DNA from: an uncultured Prevotellaceae bacterium
GTDB lineage: Bacteria; Bacteroidota; Bacteroidia; Bacteroidales; Bacteroidaceae
Length of the DNA: 54,118 bases
Direction: 5' to 3'
Assembly: GCA_900318795.1 (NCBI GenBank)
Contig: ONLU01000013.1
Span: forward strand, 1-54,118
The notes beneath the pieces were generated by a model. It ran no database searches, was not told where the DNA came from, and saw only the letters and a program-made list of their open reading frames with translations. The position numbers and the translations under genes were made by a program. Below are positions 24,198-33,272 of this stretch, piece after piece (positions within the stretch are counted from its first letter, which is position 1; every line of letters starts with the position of its first letter).

Positions 24198-25526
24198 TTA
24201 CAATTCTTGAAGAAAAATGTTTCTCATCGTCTTCAGATAATTGCTCCGAGCGCCAATGGCTTTCCCCCATTTCTGAGACAACAGCCTACTGACATCCAGG
24301 TCTATCTTCCAGCGTCCACGAGCCTCCAGACGGTCTATCATCGTACCTAACGTCAGGTTGCTTAGGTCCTCTGAAGGCATGAACCGGCTCTCTTCTCCCT
24401 TTTCATCGCTTGTTACCTCTATCAGCAGGTTAGCATCTATCAGTTCATTCAGCAGGTCATTGACGAAACGGATGGGTATGTTGGTCTCTTTTCTCAGCTC
24501 TAGCACAGAGTATGGTTTCCGACCTTCGGCAAAACGTTTGCAGATGCGGCTCATCAGTAGTGCACAAAGCATCAGCCTATAGCGATGCGATATCTCGCCA
24601 GCATTGGCATCATAGTCATAATAGTCCAAATTTTGGTTCGTATAGCACAACTCGGCACCGAACAGGCAGATGGTCCACGATATCTGCATCCACAGCATGA
24701 ATAGCGGCAGGGCTGCGAACGATCCGTAGATGGCATTGTAGCTGGACAGGAATATCTGTGAATGGATGTACACGAATTGTAACCCTTGCATGGCGATACC
24801 TGCGAGGATGCCCGGTACAATCACGCTGCTTAACTTCACTTTCGTGTTGGGCATGAAGATATACAGAGCAATGAACATCAGCGACATCAGCACGTATGGC
24901 GTCAAGTCTATCAGTGTGCGGACAGCAGAGCCCAACATCAGGAAGTCTGGCATACTGTCGGCTACAGTGGCAAGGAATATGCTTATACCTGACGAGATGA
25001 CTATCAGGATGGGGAAGACGAAAAACATGGCGAGATAGTCCGTAAACGTTCGGAACACCGAGCGTGACTTCTTGACCTGCCACACTTCGTTGAATGCTTC
25101 CTCTATGTTGCTCACCAGCATCAGCACCGTATAGAGCATGAACAACAGACCTATACCCAGGAATATACCGCTCTTGGTATGTACCAGATAGCTGTTTACG
25201 AAACCAATGATGATATCTGCCGTCTGGGGTTGTGAGGACAGGGCATCACGAAACCACACCTCTATATATTTACTATAGCCGAATCCGCGAGCTATGGCAA
25301 ACACAACAGCCAGAATGGGTACGATGGCCAACAGCGTCGAGTACGTCAATGCCGAAGCTTTGGTCAGCACGCGCTTGGCGGTAAAGAAACGCACAGCCAG
25401 CAGTATCTTCTTCATGACATTCACCATGAGGTATCTTAGCGGCGATACATCGCCCCTGGTAATCTGCCAGATACCTGTCTTGAAAAAGTGAATCAGCTGT
25501 TGTATCTCCATTGTCCAATTATTCAT
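24198..25526 (-). CDS. YihY/BrkB-family membrane protein with winged-helix tail
   Basis: An inner-membrane protein of about 442 aa of the YihY (formerly RNase BN) family, function unknown. An early ALTYSTLLAIVPILAVVFAI segment is followed by about five more transmembrane helices up to residue 300. The C-terminal about 130 residues (SHRYRLMLCALLMSRICKRF onward) are soluble and resemble a winged helix, an extension seen in Bacteroidota members. A GTG at 25544 lies inside the 3' end of rnpB and is rejected. ATG 25526 directly follows the rnpB T-run, and ATG 25511 is an equally good start. Confidence 0.85.
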   Translation of the reverse strand: MNNWTMEIQQLIHFFKTGIWQITRGDVSPLRYLMVNVMKKILLAVRFFTAKRVLTKASALTYSTLLAIVPILAVVFAIARGFGYSKYIEVWFRDALSSQPQTADIIIGFVNSYLVHTKSGIFLGIGLLFMLYTVLMLVSNIEEAFNEVWQVKKSRSVFRTFTDYLAMFFVFPILIVISSGISIFLATVADSMPDFLMLGSAVRTLIDLTPYVLMSLMFIALYIFMPNTKVKLSSVIVPGILAGIAMQGLQFVYIHSQIFLSSYNAIYGSFAALPLFMLWMQISWTICLFGAELCYTNQNLDYYDYDANAGEISHRYRLMLCALLMSRICKRFAEGRKPYSVLELRKETNIPIRFVNDLLNELIDANLLIEVTSDEKGEESRFMPSEDLSNLTLGTMIDRLEARGRWKIDLDVSRLLSQKWGKAIGARSNYLKTMRNIFLQEL

Positions 25527-25529
25527 AAA

Positions 25530-25900
25530 AAAAAGCACTGTCACTATAAGCCGGGTTCTGTACCTCTTGCGAGGCGTCTGCCATTTATCTACTCCGCAGG
25601 TTACCCTACGGCTCTAGCATTCTACCCTCCATCGTTGCCTTGCGGCATTCGGGCGGACAACCCTCGGACGATGGTATACGCGAACTTGCAGCCTCCAGAC
25701 GGAACAGCACGACGGTCACCCGCCGTCTGGTGGGCTCTTACCCCACCTTCTCACCCTTACCCTTGCGGGCGGTTGTTTTCTTCTTCCGGCTCCAACCGTC
25801 ACCGGCTGCTGGCACTTTCACCAGTGGAGCGTCCTACGCTGCCCGGACTTTCCTCTCGTGCCCTTCTGGACACCAGCGGCAGACCGTGACACTGCTTTCA
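25530..25900 (-). ncRNA. rnpB: RNase P RNA
   Basis: The catalytic RNA of RNase P, which matures tRNA 5' ends. On the minus strand the 5' part carries the universal GAGAGGAAAGTCCGGGC (about 25845-25861). The 3' end has GAACCCGGCTTATAG, whose two ends are hallmarks of bacterial RNase P RNA. The terminal helix P1 forms between GCAGTGTCAC near 25895 and GTGACAGTGC near 25540, and a run of T follows the latter as terminator. Boundaries are approximate to a few bases. The promoter lies upstream in a duplicated element. Confidence 0.95.
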
Positions 25901-25906
25901 TGGGGA

Positions 25907-25938
25907 CAAAGGTACGAATAAGCGAGCGAAAAACCAAA
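25907..25938 (-). promoter_or_regulatory. Proximal rnpB promoter
   Basis: Minus-strand TTTG (25935-25938), 20-bp spacer, TACCTTTG (25907-25914); the RNA starts about 7 bp further on. Confidence 0.85.
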
Positions 25939-25981
25939 TTTATTTGAGTTTTTCCGAGCACAAGTACTTTCGACGATAAGT

Positions 25982-26013
25982 CAAAGGTACGAATAAGCGA
26001 GCGAAAAACCAAA
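25982..26013 (-). promoter_or_regulatory. Distal rnpB promoter copy
   Basis: Identical promoter in the second repeat copy: TTTG (26010-26013), 20 bp, TACCTTTG (25982-25989). It would give an RNase P precursor with about 75 extra 5' nt. Confidence 0.75.
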
Positions 26014-26053
26014 TTTATTTGAGTTTTTCCGAGCACAAGTACTTTCGACGTTG

Positions 26054-28387
26054 TCACAACCTGCATGTAACACCCACCTTTGTTTCAAAGGTCTTAGCCT
26101 TTACGTTATCATAAAAATCATAATGTGTACTACGCACATAGAAAGCACCCGACAAGGTAATCGACCACTGCTTGGCCATATGCATCTCCATCAGAGGATT
26201 GATGACAAACAGTGACGCATGGCTCCTGTCGCCTTGAACGTTCAGATAGCGCAGGTCGGGGATATTGGCGAAACCGTTGTCGAGGTCCTCTTTCTTATAT
26301 CCTTTCCACGTATAGAGACGGAAAAACTTGGTGTTCAGAACGAAGCGTGCCGCTCTGCCAAAGTCGAGTTGCGTCTTCGACTTGACGCTGAAACCGCTGC
26401 CCATATTGTAGTCACGCTCAATCACATTGAAATAGTCACTCTTCGTACCACCGAGCATAATACCACTCACAAAGATGCGCTGTTCCATTTTTGATAAGGC
26501 TCCTATCTTGGGCAGTGAAACGATGAATCCAGGCCCGAAGGCTGCAACCTCGCTGAGACGATAGGGTGTCAACTCAGAACCATCCTCAACGGTTTTGGAG
26601 TTGTAATAGTTGTAGTGCTGGTAGATACCAAACTCACCAGCCATGTCTTTCTTATCCAGGATAGGTGTGCTCCACAGGCGTCCAACGATGCTCAGTGTGT
26701 TTACGAGAGGCTGCCCGCCACCGAAGGCTATGTTTGCCTCGATGTCGAAGAAGTCGTAGGGCGTCCTATGAGACTCGCCGTCTACCGATGTGCCATAGGC
26801 CAACGTCAGGTTGACGAATGGTGCATGGACGCCACGGAACAGGGCTCCGTCGTCTGCCAGATAGCGCCAGCCTATAGAGACAGACGCATCGAGGGGTATT
26901 TGACGGAAATCGTGGTAGCGGTAATGACTGCTTTTCACCCGCCACGCATCGCCACTGATGATACGATGAAGCCCTTGGATGGGGTTGATGATAGCGGCGG
27001 CAGCCTCGCGCAGAAAACGACGGAAGCCACGTGCCCGGTCGTCAAGAACCGTACGGCTCAGGCGGTGAGTCATTTCACCGATGGCCATACCGCCACAGGT
27101 GGTGGCAAAGATGTCGTTGATGGCTGGTGGATCGGCCTCGCCAAAGAACTCCCACATGGCAGAACCGAACAGGGCGTAGGGTGCCGACTCCCAATATGTC
27201 AGCCCATTGGTACGCGCTGCATTAAAGTAGAGGTTGCCGTGATAAGGGTGCATAAACATGTTCATGTGGAAATAGTCGTTATCCCACACCATACCTCTTT
27301 CGAAGTTCTGGCGGATAGTGCGCAGTGTAGTCTGCGCAAAATCTTCTCTCGTCACATAGCGGTCAAACAACTGTACGCCAACATTGATACCCGTTACCTC
27401 AGCGAGTGCCCACCAGGGGTGCTTCTTGCCTGGCAGCGCCATTGTGGAGTCGCCATATACCAGGCTGTCCCTACGCTCTCCGAACGCCGCCTTCAACGTG
27501 TTGTGGCGGTTGCGCGGCTGGCACAGCGTCATGCCCAGTTCTACCAGCGGACGGTTCCGATAGGTCTCATTGCGATTATAGTAGCGGGTGACTCCCCAGC
27601 CTACCGAGGCAAAGACCCCCAGTCGTTTCGTAAGCTGATAGTCGGCATTGATGCGAGCCTGCAACGAGTACAGGCGTTCCGGGGCATCATTGCTGTTCTT
27701 TCTGAACGTCTCTACATGGTAATAGCCTATGTCACCGCTGATGCTCAACTTAGGAGTCAGTTGCCAATATTGTCCCAGACGATAGAACAACGCACCGGAG
27801 AACTTGGAATCGAGTCCCATGAAGTGCGTTCCCACACCGAAAATGCTATATGTGCTCTTGTTACGATAGCGTGTGGCGACATTCACCTTGGTCGATGAGC
27901 CACCATACAGCATCAAGTCGATGTCAGTCGTCGGGTTCACATTGATTAGCCCAACCTTATGGCCTATGCTGTCGTACGACAAATTGATGAGTCCTATCTG
28001 CCAGCCCTTAGGATGTTTGCGGGCCACATTGAACAATCCCACCTGAGCACCATTCAGCGTGTCGGCATAGTTGAAAGTACCAACCTGAACTCCACGCATC
28101 ATGCATGACGATACATTCAGCAGAGCAGATAGTTGGACACCCTGATTCATGCCCTGAATGATGTTGTTGATGATACTCAGTTGTAGACCATCGAAACCGT
28201 AGGATACCGCATTTGATACCACAGACAGTTGCACACCGTGGCCACCGTCTGTGGCTACTGACGAGATGATACCTACCTGTACGCTCTTCACCGTGTCCTG
28301 TATGCTGACTATGCCCACAGGTGTCTTTTGTGCCATTACGGACACACTCATGCTGCATAAAACAACCCAAAATCCTATTTTCCTCAT
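26054..28387 (-). CDS. DUF3943 outer-membrane-associated protein
   Basis: A 777-aa exported protein with signal peptide (MRKIGFWVVLCSMSVSVMAQ). Residues about 35-150 are a run of short repeats of the form GVQLS(V/I)xxN (GVQLSVVSNAV, GLQLSIINNII, GVQLSALLNVS, GVQVGTFNYAD, GAQVGLFNVAR), like the repeats in some surface proteins. The middle part fits DUF3943 (NVGVQLFDRYV, MVWDNDYFHMNMFMHPYHGN, WEFFGEADPPAINDI). The C-terminal third has the alternating pattern of a beta-barrel. Probably in the outer membrane; function unknown. The promoter at 28409-28440 is excellent. Confidence 0.82.
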   Translation of the reverse strand: MRKIGFWVVLCSMSVSVMAQKTPVGIVSIQDTVKSVQVGIISSVATDGGHGVQLSVVSNAVSYGFDGLQLSIINNIIQGMNQGVQLSALLNVSSCMMRGVQVGTFNYADTLNGAQVGLFNVARKHPKGWQIGLINLSYDSIGHKVGLINVNPTTDIDLMLYGGSSTKVNVATRYRNKSTYSIFGVGTHFMGLDSKFSGALFYRLGQYWQLTPKLSISGDIGYYHVETFRKNSNDAPERLYSLQARINADYQLTKRLGVFASVGWGVTRYYNRNETYRNRPLVELGMTLCQPRNRHNTLKAAFGERRDSLVYGDSTMALPGKKHPWWALAEVTGINVGVQLFDRYVTREDFAQTTLRTIRQNFERGMVWDNDYFHMNMFMHPYHGNLYFNAARTNGLTYWESAPYALFGSAMWEFFGEADPPAINDIFATTCGGMAIGEMTHRLSRTVLDDRARGFRRFLREAAAAIINPIQGLHRIISGDAWRVKSSHYRYHDFRQIPLDASVSIGWRYLADDGALFRGVHAPFVNLTLAYGTSVDGESHRTPYDFFDIEANIAFGGGQPLVNTLSIVGRLWSTPILDKKDMAGEFGIYQHYNYYNSKTVEDGSELTPYRLSEVAAFGPGFIVSLPKIGALSKMEQRIFVSGIMLGGTKSDYFNVIERDYNMGSGFSVKSKTQLDFGRAARFVLNTKFFRLYTWKGYKKEDLDNGFANIPDLRYLNVQGDRSHASLFVINPLMEMHMAKQWSITLSGAFYVRSTHYDFYDNVKAKTFETKVGVTCRL

Positions 28388-28408
28388 AGTAAAGGCTTAA
28401 ATTTACTG

Positions 28409-28440
28409 CAAAGGTATGAATAAGTGAGAGAAAAAACAAA
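28409..28440 (-). promoter_or_regulatory. Promoter of the DUF3943 gene
   Basis: Minus-strand TTTG (28437-28440), 20 bp, TACCTTTG (28409-28416). The spacer and flank resemble the rnpB repeat element. Confidence 0.8.
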
Positions 28441-28548
28441 TAAATCTGACCATTTTGCCAAAAAGGATATTGTAAGTGATGTATATACGACAAGACAGGA
28501 ATAATCATTCAGAAAAAATGCGCATTAGTATTTTTTATAAAAAGATGC

Positions 28549-28579
28549 TTTGCAGTTAGCACAAAAATAAGTAACTTTG
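28549..28579 (+). promoter_or_regulatory. carB promoter
   Basis: TTTG (28549-28552), 19 bp, TAACTTTG (28572-28579), about 40 bp before the carB ATG. Confidence 0.75.
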
Positions 28580-28619
28580 CATCCCGATAAGTTGAAATCA
28601 TATATATTTTATCTGCGAT

Positions 28620-31600
28620 ATGGAGAAACAATTAAAGAAGGTGCTCGTGTTAGGTTCGGGCGCCCTAAAAATCGGACAGGCAGGCGAGTTTGACTACTCT
28701 GGCTCGCAAGCGCTGAAGGCTTTGCGCGAGGAGGGCATCTCCTCGGTGTTAGTAAACCCCAACATTGCCACCATCCAGACTTCGGAGGGTATTGCCGACA
28801 AGGTGTACTTCCAGCCCGTCACCACCTACTTCGTGACGGAAATCATCAAGAAGGAGCGTCCTGACGGCATTCTGCTGGCCTTCGGCGGTCAGACGGCACT
28901 GAACTGTGGTACGGAGCTCTACCAGACTGGGGTGCTGAAGGAGTATGGCGTACAGGTGTTGGGTACCAGCGTTGAGGCTATCATGAATACTGAGGACCGA
29001 GACCTGTTCGTCAAGAAACTCGATGAGATTGAACTTAAGACACCTGTCTCCCATGCTGTGGAGAACATGGACGACGCCTTGAAGGCTGCTCGCGAGATTG
29101 GTTTCCCCATCATGATCCGTTCTGCCTATGCTCTGGGTGGCCTAGGGTCAGGTATCTGTCCTGACGAGAAAGCCTTTGTCGAACTGGCCGAGTCGGCCTT
29201 CACCTTTGCTCCCCAGATTCTGGTGGAAGAAAGCCTGAAGGGCTGGAAGGAGATTGAGTTCGAGTGCATCCGCGACGCCAACGACCACTGCTTCACGGTG
29301 GCTTCGATGGAGAACTTCGACCCGCTGGGCATCCACACGGGCGAGTCCATCGTGGTTGCTCCCACCTGTTCGCTCACTGACCAGCAGGTGAAGATGCTGC
29401 AGGACATCACCGTTCGTTGCGTGCGCCACCTGAACATTGTCGGCGAGTGCAACATCCAGTTTGCCTTCAATGCCAACACCAACGACTATCGCATCATCGA
29501 GATTAACGCTCGCTTGAGCCGTTCCAGCGCATTGGCCTCAAAAGCAACGGGTTATCCCCTTGCCTTCGTGGCTGCTAAGATAGCACTCGGCTACACCCTC
29601 GACCAGATTGGCGAGATGGGTACGACGAGCTCTGCTTACGTCGCTCCGTCACTCGATTATATGATTTGTAAGATTCCGCGCTGGGACCTCACCAAGTTTG
29701 CAGGCGTCTCGCGCCACATTGGTTCCAGCATGAAGTCCGTGGGCGAAATCATGTCCATCGGACGCTCCTTCGAGGAGATGATTCAGAAGGGTCTGCGCAT
29801 GATTGGCCAGGGTATGCACGGCTTCGTGGGCAACGACCACACCAAGTTCGACAATCTGGACGACGCACTGGCCAACCCCACCGACCTGCGCATCTTTGCC
29901 ATCGCACAGGCACTGGAGGAAGGCTACACCATCGACCACATTGAGCAGCTGACCAAGATTGACAAGTGGTTCCTTGAGCGACTGAAGCACATCGTAGACC
30001 TGAAGCACCAGCTGATGGAGTACAACAGCCTGGAGGACCTGCCCAACTCGCTGCTGCTTGAGGTTAAGCAGTGCGGCTTTTCCGACTTCCAGATTGCCCG
30101 CTTCGTACTCAAACCCGAAAGCGGCAACATGGAGAAGGAGAATCTGTTGGTGCGCCAATATCGTAAGCGCCAGGGCATCCTGCCTTCCGTCAAGCGCATC
30201 CCGACGGTGGCTTCTGAGCATCCTGAGCTCACCAACTACCTGTACTTCACCTACACCCACACGCCGGCCTTCGCACGTCCCGACGGCAAGCCTTATGCGC
30301 CCGCGCACGACATTACCTATTATAATAACGAGAAGTCGGTCATCGTACTGGGTTCCGGTGCCTACCGCATCGGCAGCTCCGTAGAGTTTGACTGGTGCTC
30401 GGTGAACGCCATCAACACGGCACGCAAGCTGGGCTACAAGTCCATCATGATCAACTACAACCCCGAGACGGTGTCTACCGACTACGACATGTGTGACCGT
30501 CTCTACTTCGACGAGCTGTCGATGGAGCGTGTGCTCGACGTCATCGATCTGGAGTCACCGCGTGGCGTCATCGTCAGCGTGGGCGGCCAGATTCCTAACA
30601 ACCTGGCCATGAAGCTGCACCGTCAGGGTGTTCCCGTGCTGGGTACCAGCCCCGTCAACATTGACCGTGCTGAGAACCGCGACAAGTTCTCGGCCATGCT
30701 CGACAAACTGGGCATTGACCAGCCTGCATGGCGTGCACTGACCTCGTTCGACGACATCAAGGAGTTTGTCTCCGAGGTGGGCTATCCCGTACTGGTACGT
30801 CCCTCGTACGTACTCTCGGGTGCTGCCATGAACGTGTGCTACGACGACGAGGAGCTGCACCGCTTCCTCTCCATGGCTACTGAGGTTTCCAAGGAGTTCC
30901 CCGTAGTTGTGTCCAAGTTCATGACCGAGACCAAGGAGATAGAGTTCGACGCTGTTGCCGACAAGGGCGAGGTGGTCGAGTATGCCATCTCCGAGCACGT
31001 AGAGTATGCCGGTGTGCACTCAGGCGACGCCACCATGGTATTCCCCGCACAGCACATCTACTTCTCTACCGTCCGTCAGATCAAGAAGATTTCGCGCAAG
31101 ATAGCCAAGGAGCTCAACATCTCCGGCCCGTTCAACATCCAGTTCCTCGCCAAGAACCGCGAGGTGAAGGTCATCGAGTGCAACCTGCGTGCTTCGCGCT
31201 CGTTCCCCTTCGTATCGAAGATCCTGAAGCGCAACTTCATTGAGACCGCTACCAAGATTATGCTCGATGCCCCCTACTCTCGTCCCGAGAAGTTCGAGTT
31301 CGACATCGACCGCATCGGCGTTAAGGCCAGCCAGTTCTCGTTTGCACGTCTGCAGAATGCCGACCCCGTGCTGGGTGTTGACATGAGCTCTACCGGCGAG
31401 GTGGGCTGTCTGGGCGACGACCTGAACGAGGCCCTGCTCAATGCTCTCATTGCCACCGGCTACCGTCTGCCCAAGCAGGGTGCAAGCATCCTCATCTCGT
31501 CGGGTGCCGCTAAGGGCAAGGTCAGCCTGCTGGAACCCGCCAAGGAACTGGTACAGAAGGGCTACAAGGTCTACGCCACAGGCGGTACGGCCAAGTTCTT

Positions 31601-31886
31601 CAACGACAACGGCGTGGCAGCAACAGCCGTCTGCTGGCCCGACGAGGAAGGCGACAACAACGTCATGGACATGATTGCCCAGCACCAGTTCGACCTCATC
31701 GTCAACGTGCCCAAGAACCACACCAAGCGCGAGCTGACCAACGGCTACCGCATCCGCCGCGGAGCCATTGACCACAACATTCCGCTGATGACCAACGTAC
31801 GTCTGGCCAAAGCCTACATCGAAGCCTTCACTGCCCTCAAGCAGGAAGACATCAAGATTAAGTCCTGGCAGGAGTACAACAGCTAA
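28620..31886 (+). CDS. carB: Carbamoyl-phosphate synthase large subunit
   Basis: A 1088-aa enzyme that makes carbamoyl phosphate from bicarbonate, ATP and ammonia, for arginine and pyrimidine synthesis. Two homologous ATP-grasp halves are seen, each opening with a VLGSGA(L/Y)(K/R)IG motif (residues about 10 and 580). The N half contains RSAYALGGLGSG and EINARLSRSSALASKATGYP, the C half RPSYVLSGAAM. The last about 130 residues form the MGS-like allosteric domain (VYATGGTAKFFNDNG). The length is normal. No carA lies beside it, so the small subunit must be elsewhere. It has its own promoter and a strong terminator. Confidence 0.97.
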   Translation: MEKQLKKVLVLGSGALKIGQAGEFDYSGSQALKALREEGISSVLVNPNIATIQTSEGIADKVYFQPVTTYFVTEIIKKERPDGILLAFGGQTALNCGTELYQTGVLKEYGVQVLGTSVEAIMNTEDRDLFVKKLDEIELKTPVSHAVENMDDALKAAREIGFPIMIRSAYALGGLGSGICPDEKAFVELAESAFTFAPQILVEESLKGWKEIEFECIRDANDHCFTVASMENFDPLGIHTGESIVVAPTCSLTDQQVKMLQDITVRCVRHLNIVGECNIQFAFNANTNDYRIIEINARLSRSSALASKATGYPLAFVAAKIALGYTLDQIGEMGTTSSAYVAPSLDYMICKIPRWDLTKFAGVSRHIGSSMKSVGEIMSIGRSFEEMIQKGLRMIGQGMHGFVGNDHTKFDNLDDALANPTDLRIFAIAQALEEGYTIDHIEQLTKIDKWFLERLKHIVDLKHQLMEYNSLEDLPNSLLLEVKQCGFSDFQIARFVLKPESGNMEKENLLVRQYRKRQGILPSVKRIPTVASEHPELTNYLYFTYTHTPAFARPDGKPYAPAHDITYYNNEKSVIVLGSGAYRIGSSVEFDWCSVNAINTARKLGYKSIMINYNPETVSTDYDMCDRLYFDELSMERVLDVIDLESPRGVIVSVGGQIPNNLAMKLHRQGVPVLGTSPVNIDRAENRDKFSAMLDKLGIDQPAWRALTSFDDIKEFVSEVGYPVLVRPSYVLSGAAMNVCYDDEELHRFLSMATEVSKEFPVVVSKFMTETKEIEFDAVADKGEVVEYAISEHVEYAGVHSGDATMVFPAQHIYFSTVRQIKKISRKIAKELNISGPFNIQFLAKNREVKVIECNLRASRSFPFVSKILKRNFIETATKIMLDAPYSRPEKFEFDIDRIGVKASQFSFARLQNADPVLGVDMSSTGEVGCLGDDLNEALLNALIATGYRLPKQGASILISSGAAKGKVSLLEPAKELVQKGYKVYATGGTAKFFNDNGVAATAVCWPDEEGDNNVMDMIAQHQFDLIVNVPKNHTKRELTNGYRIRRGAIDHNIPLMTNVRLAKAYIEAFTALKQEDIKIKSWQEYNS

Positions 31887-31892
31887 TAATCG

Positions 31893-31935
31893 AACAAAAG
31901 GAGCAGCATACAATGACGGTGCTGCTCCTTTTGTT
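31893..31935. terminator. Strong bidirectional terminator after carB
   Basis: AACAAAAGGAGCAGCA (31893-31908) pairs perfectly over 16 bp with TGCTGCTCCTTTTGTT (31920-31935). A/T tracts on both sides of the stem suit both strands. The remaining gap to 32074 holds only A+T-rich sequence. Confidence 0.85.
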
Positions 31936-32074
31936 ACTCGTCCGAATTGCACCAACTTACCTGCTACATTCTTTTTATTTCTCGGAGCGGAATGGGTTTG
32001 AACAGTAACTCAGTAACACTGTAACAAAATCAAAAAACATAAAAGATAAAAAGAACCGACAAATGGATGTTTAG

Positions 32075-33103
32075 CTATAGCATCTGTCGGACAGACAGTT
32101 TGTAGCGGTTGTCGTAGCTGATCTGCATAACACGCAGGATTTCGTCGTCGTCAGGCGACAGCGACAGGGCTACGTGCCCCATGGTGCGCCGCAGGTTGAT
32201 TTCCACACATGGATGCAACAGGAAACCATCATCACCCCTGACCACCATCATGTCGATGCCGAACGGCCCGCGATAGTCGCCCAGGTCGAGCTGCTGAGCC
32301 ACCTGCTGACTGACAGTATCGAGCAAGTCCAGCGATACATATCGGCCCATGCGTTCACGCTTGGCCTGCTCGGTGGCAAGGATATTGCCCGTATAGGCTC
32401 CGTTGCGGGTATGGAACAACGACAGCCCCACGTATCGGATGCCCTGGTCGGTGGACTCGAACTCCATTCCGAAGTCCTTTACCTTATTATAATATGGCTC
32501 TACCATCACACTACCCTGACGGGCGATGACGCTGGAGACCCAGGCGGCATTCTCGTCAAAACGAACCCCTCGCCCACTCGACGACCACGGAGCCTTGACG
32601 ACCACCTGGCCATATTGCTCCTTCAGTGCGGCAACTTGCTCAGTGGTGGTACACTCGTAAGCCTCGCCAATGGTGCCGTCTGTCTGCAGCAACGGCAACA
32701 GTCGCGCCGAGGTCCGACGGTGAGACAACAGACGGATGCGTTCCAGCTTGCCATCGGTAGGCAACAGTTGCTCGCCCACTCCGCTGCGTTTCAGCAGGGC
32801 TCGCAATGCGAGGTCCCAGCCCCAGGGCTCTACCCGGCTGATATCAAGATGTGCCAACTGGCTCTTGTCAACAAATCGGCAGGGTGTCTTGCCCATTTTG
32901 CGACACAGGCGGTGACAGGTTCTTGCAGCCACCTCAACATTGTCAACCAGCACGGCATCGGACTCGTCAGCCCACAGTACTGGCAGGAATCCGAGGTCAC
33001 TCCGCAGTTGTCTTCCGGCATGGGGGGCCGTGAAGTTGGCCAAGTTGGAAGCCAACGCAATGTCGTGTTCGGGATTAAAAATATGTAGTGTTTGTACTTC
33101 CAC
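32075..33103 (-). CDS. ATP-grasp-like protein of unknown substrate
   Basis: A 342-aa cytoplasmic protein that I do not assign to a pathway. The N-terminus LHIFNPEHDIALASNLANFT is followed by an ATP-grasp-like core: VVVKAPWSSSGRGVRF (about 168-183, lysine and glycine-rich loop), VMVEPYYNKVKDFGMEFE, then GPFGIDMMVV and HPCVEINLRRTMGH (about 295-310), where Glu and Asn should bind Mg. This order matches ATP-grasp ligases joining a carboxylate to an amine. I recall similar uncharacterised proteins in Bacteroidales. It is not part of the RiPP island and has no visible partner gene. Confidence 0.7.
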   Translation of the reverse strand: MEVQTLHIFNPEHDIALASNLANFTAPHAGRQLRSDLGFLPVLWADESDAVLVDNVEVAARTCHRLCRKMGKTPCRFVDKSQLAHLDISRVEPWGWDLALRALLKRSGVGEQLLPTDGKLERIRLLSHRRTSARLLPLLQTDGTIGEAYECTTTEQVAALKEQYGQVVVKAPWSSSGRGVRFDENAAWVSSVIARQGSVMVEPYYNKVKDFGMEFESTDQGIRYVGLSLFHTRNGAYTGNILATEQAKRERMGRYVSLDLLDTVSQQVAQQLDLGDYRGPFGIDMMVVRGDDGFLLHPCVEINLRRTMGHVALSLSPDDDEILRVMQISYDNRYKLSVRQML

Positions 33104-33233
33104 GTCCCAGTTACTTTTTACAGGGCTGCAAAGTTACGCATATTTTCCGACTTGGGCAAAGAAAGGGACCATTCGGAGCGTTAAATTATTAAAAAACATT
33201 ACCGAAAATGAATGCAGTATGAAGAAAATGACT

Positions 33234-33241
33234 TACTTTTG
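33234..33241 (+). promoter_or_regulatory. -7 element of the DUF1573 gene
   Basis: TACTTTTG matches TAnnTTTG, 31 bp before the ATG at 33273. Confidence 0.5.
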
Positions 33242-33272
33242 CAGAAAATATATACTATTAAAACTGAGCATC

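Larger units (their letters stand above)
25907..26050 (-). repeat. 69-bp tandem duplication carrying the rnpB promoter
   Basis: Positions 25907-25975 and 25982-26050 are identical by eye over 69 bp, separated by 6 bp (period 75). Each copy contains, on the minus strand, TTTG then 20 bp then TACCTTTG, so rnpB has two full promoters in series. Each copy also has an internal palindrome, GAAAAAC...GTTTTTC around CAAATTTATTTG. Confidence 0.9.

Noticed and set aside
25488-25921. Plus-strand reading frames over rnpB
   Set aside because: The region is the RNase P RNA gene; the frames are antisense to it.
26615-27898. Long antisense frame (427 aa) opposite the DUF3943 gene
   Set aside because: The opposite strand has a signal peptide, family motifs and a promoter; this frame has none.
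31020-31955. Antisense frame (311 aa) opposite carB
   Set aside because: It is fully inside the conserved carB gene, crosses the terminator hairpin and shows no family features.
32075-33103. Link of the backbone ATP-grasp-like gene to the RiPP locus
   Set aside because: It lies 26 kb away in backbone DNA and belongs to a different-looking branch.
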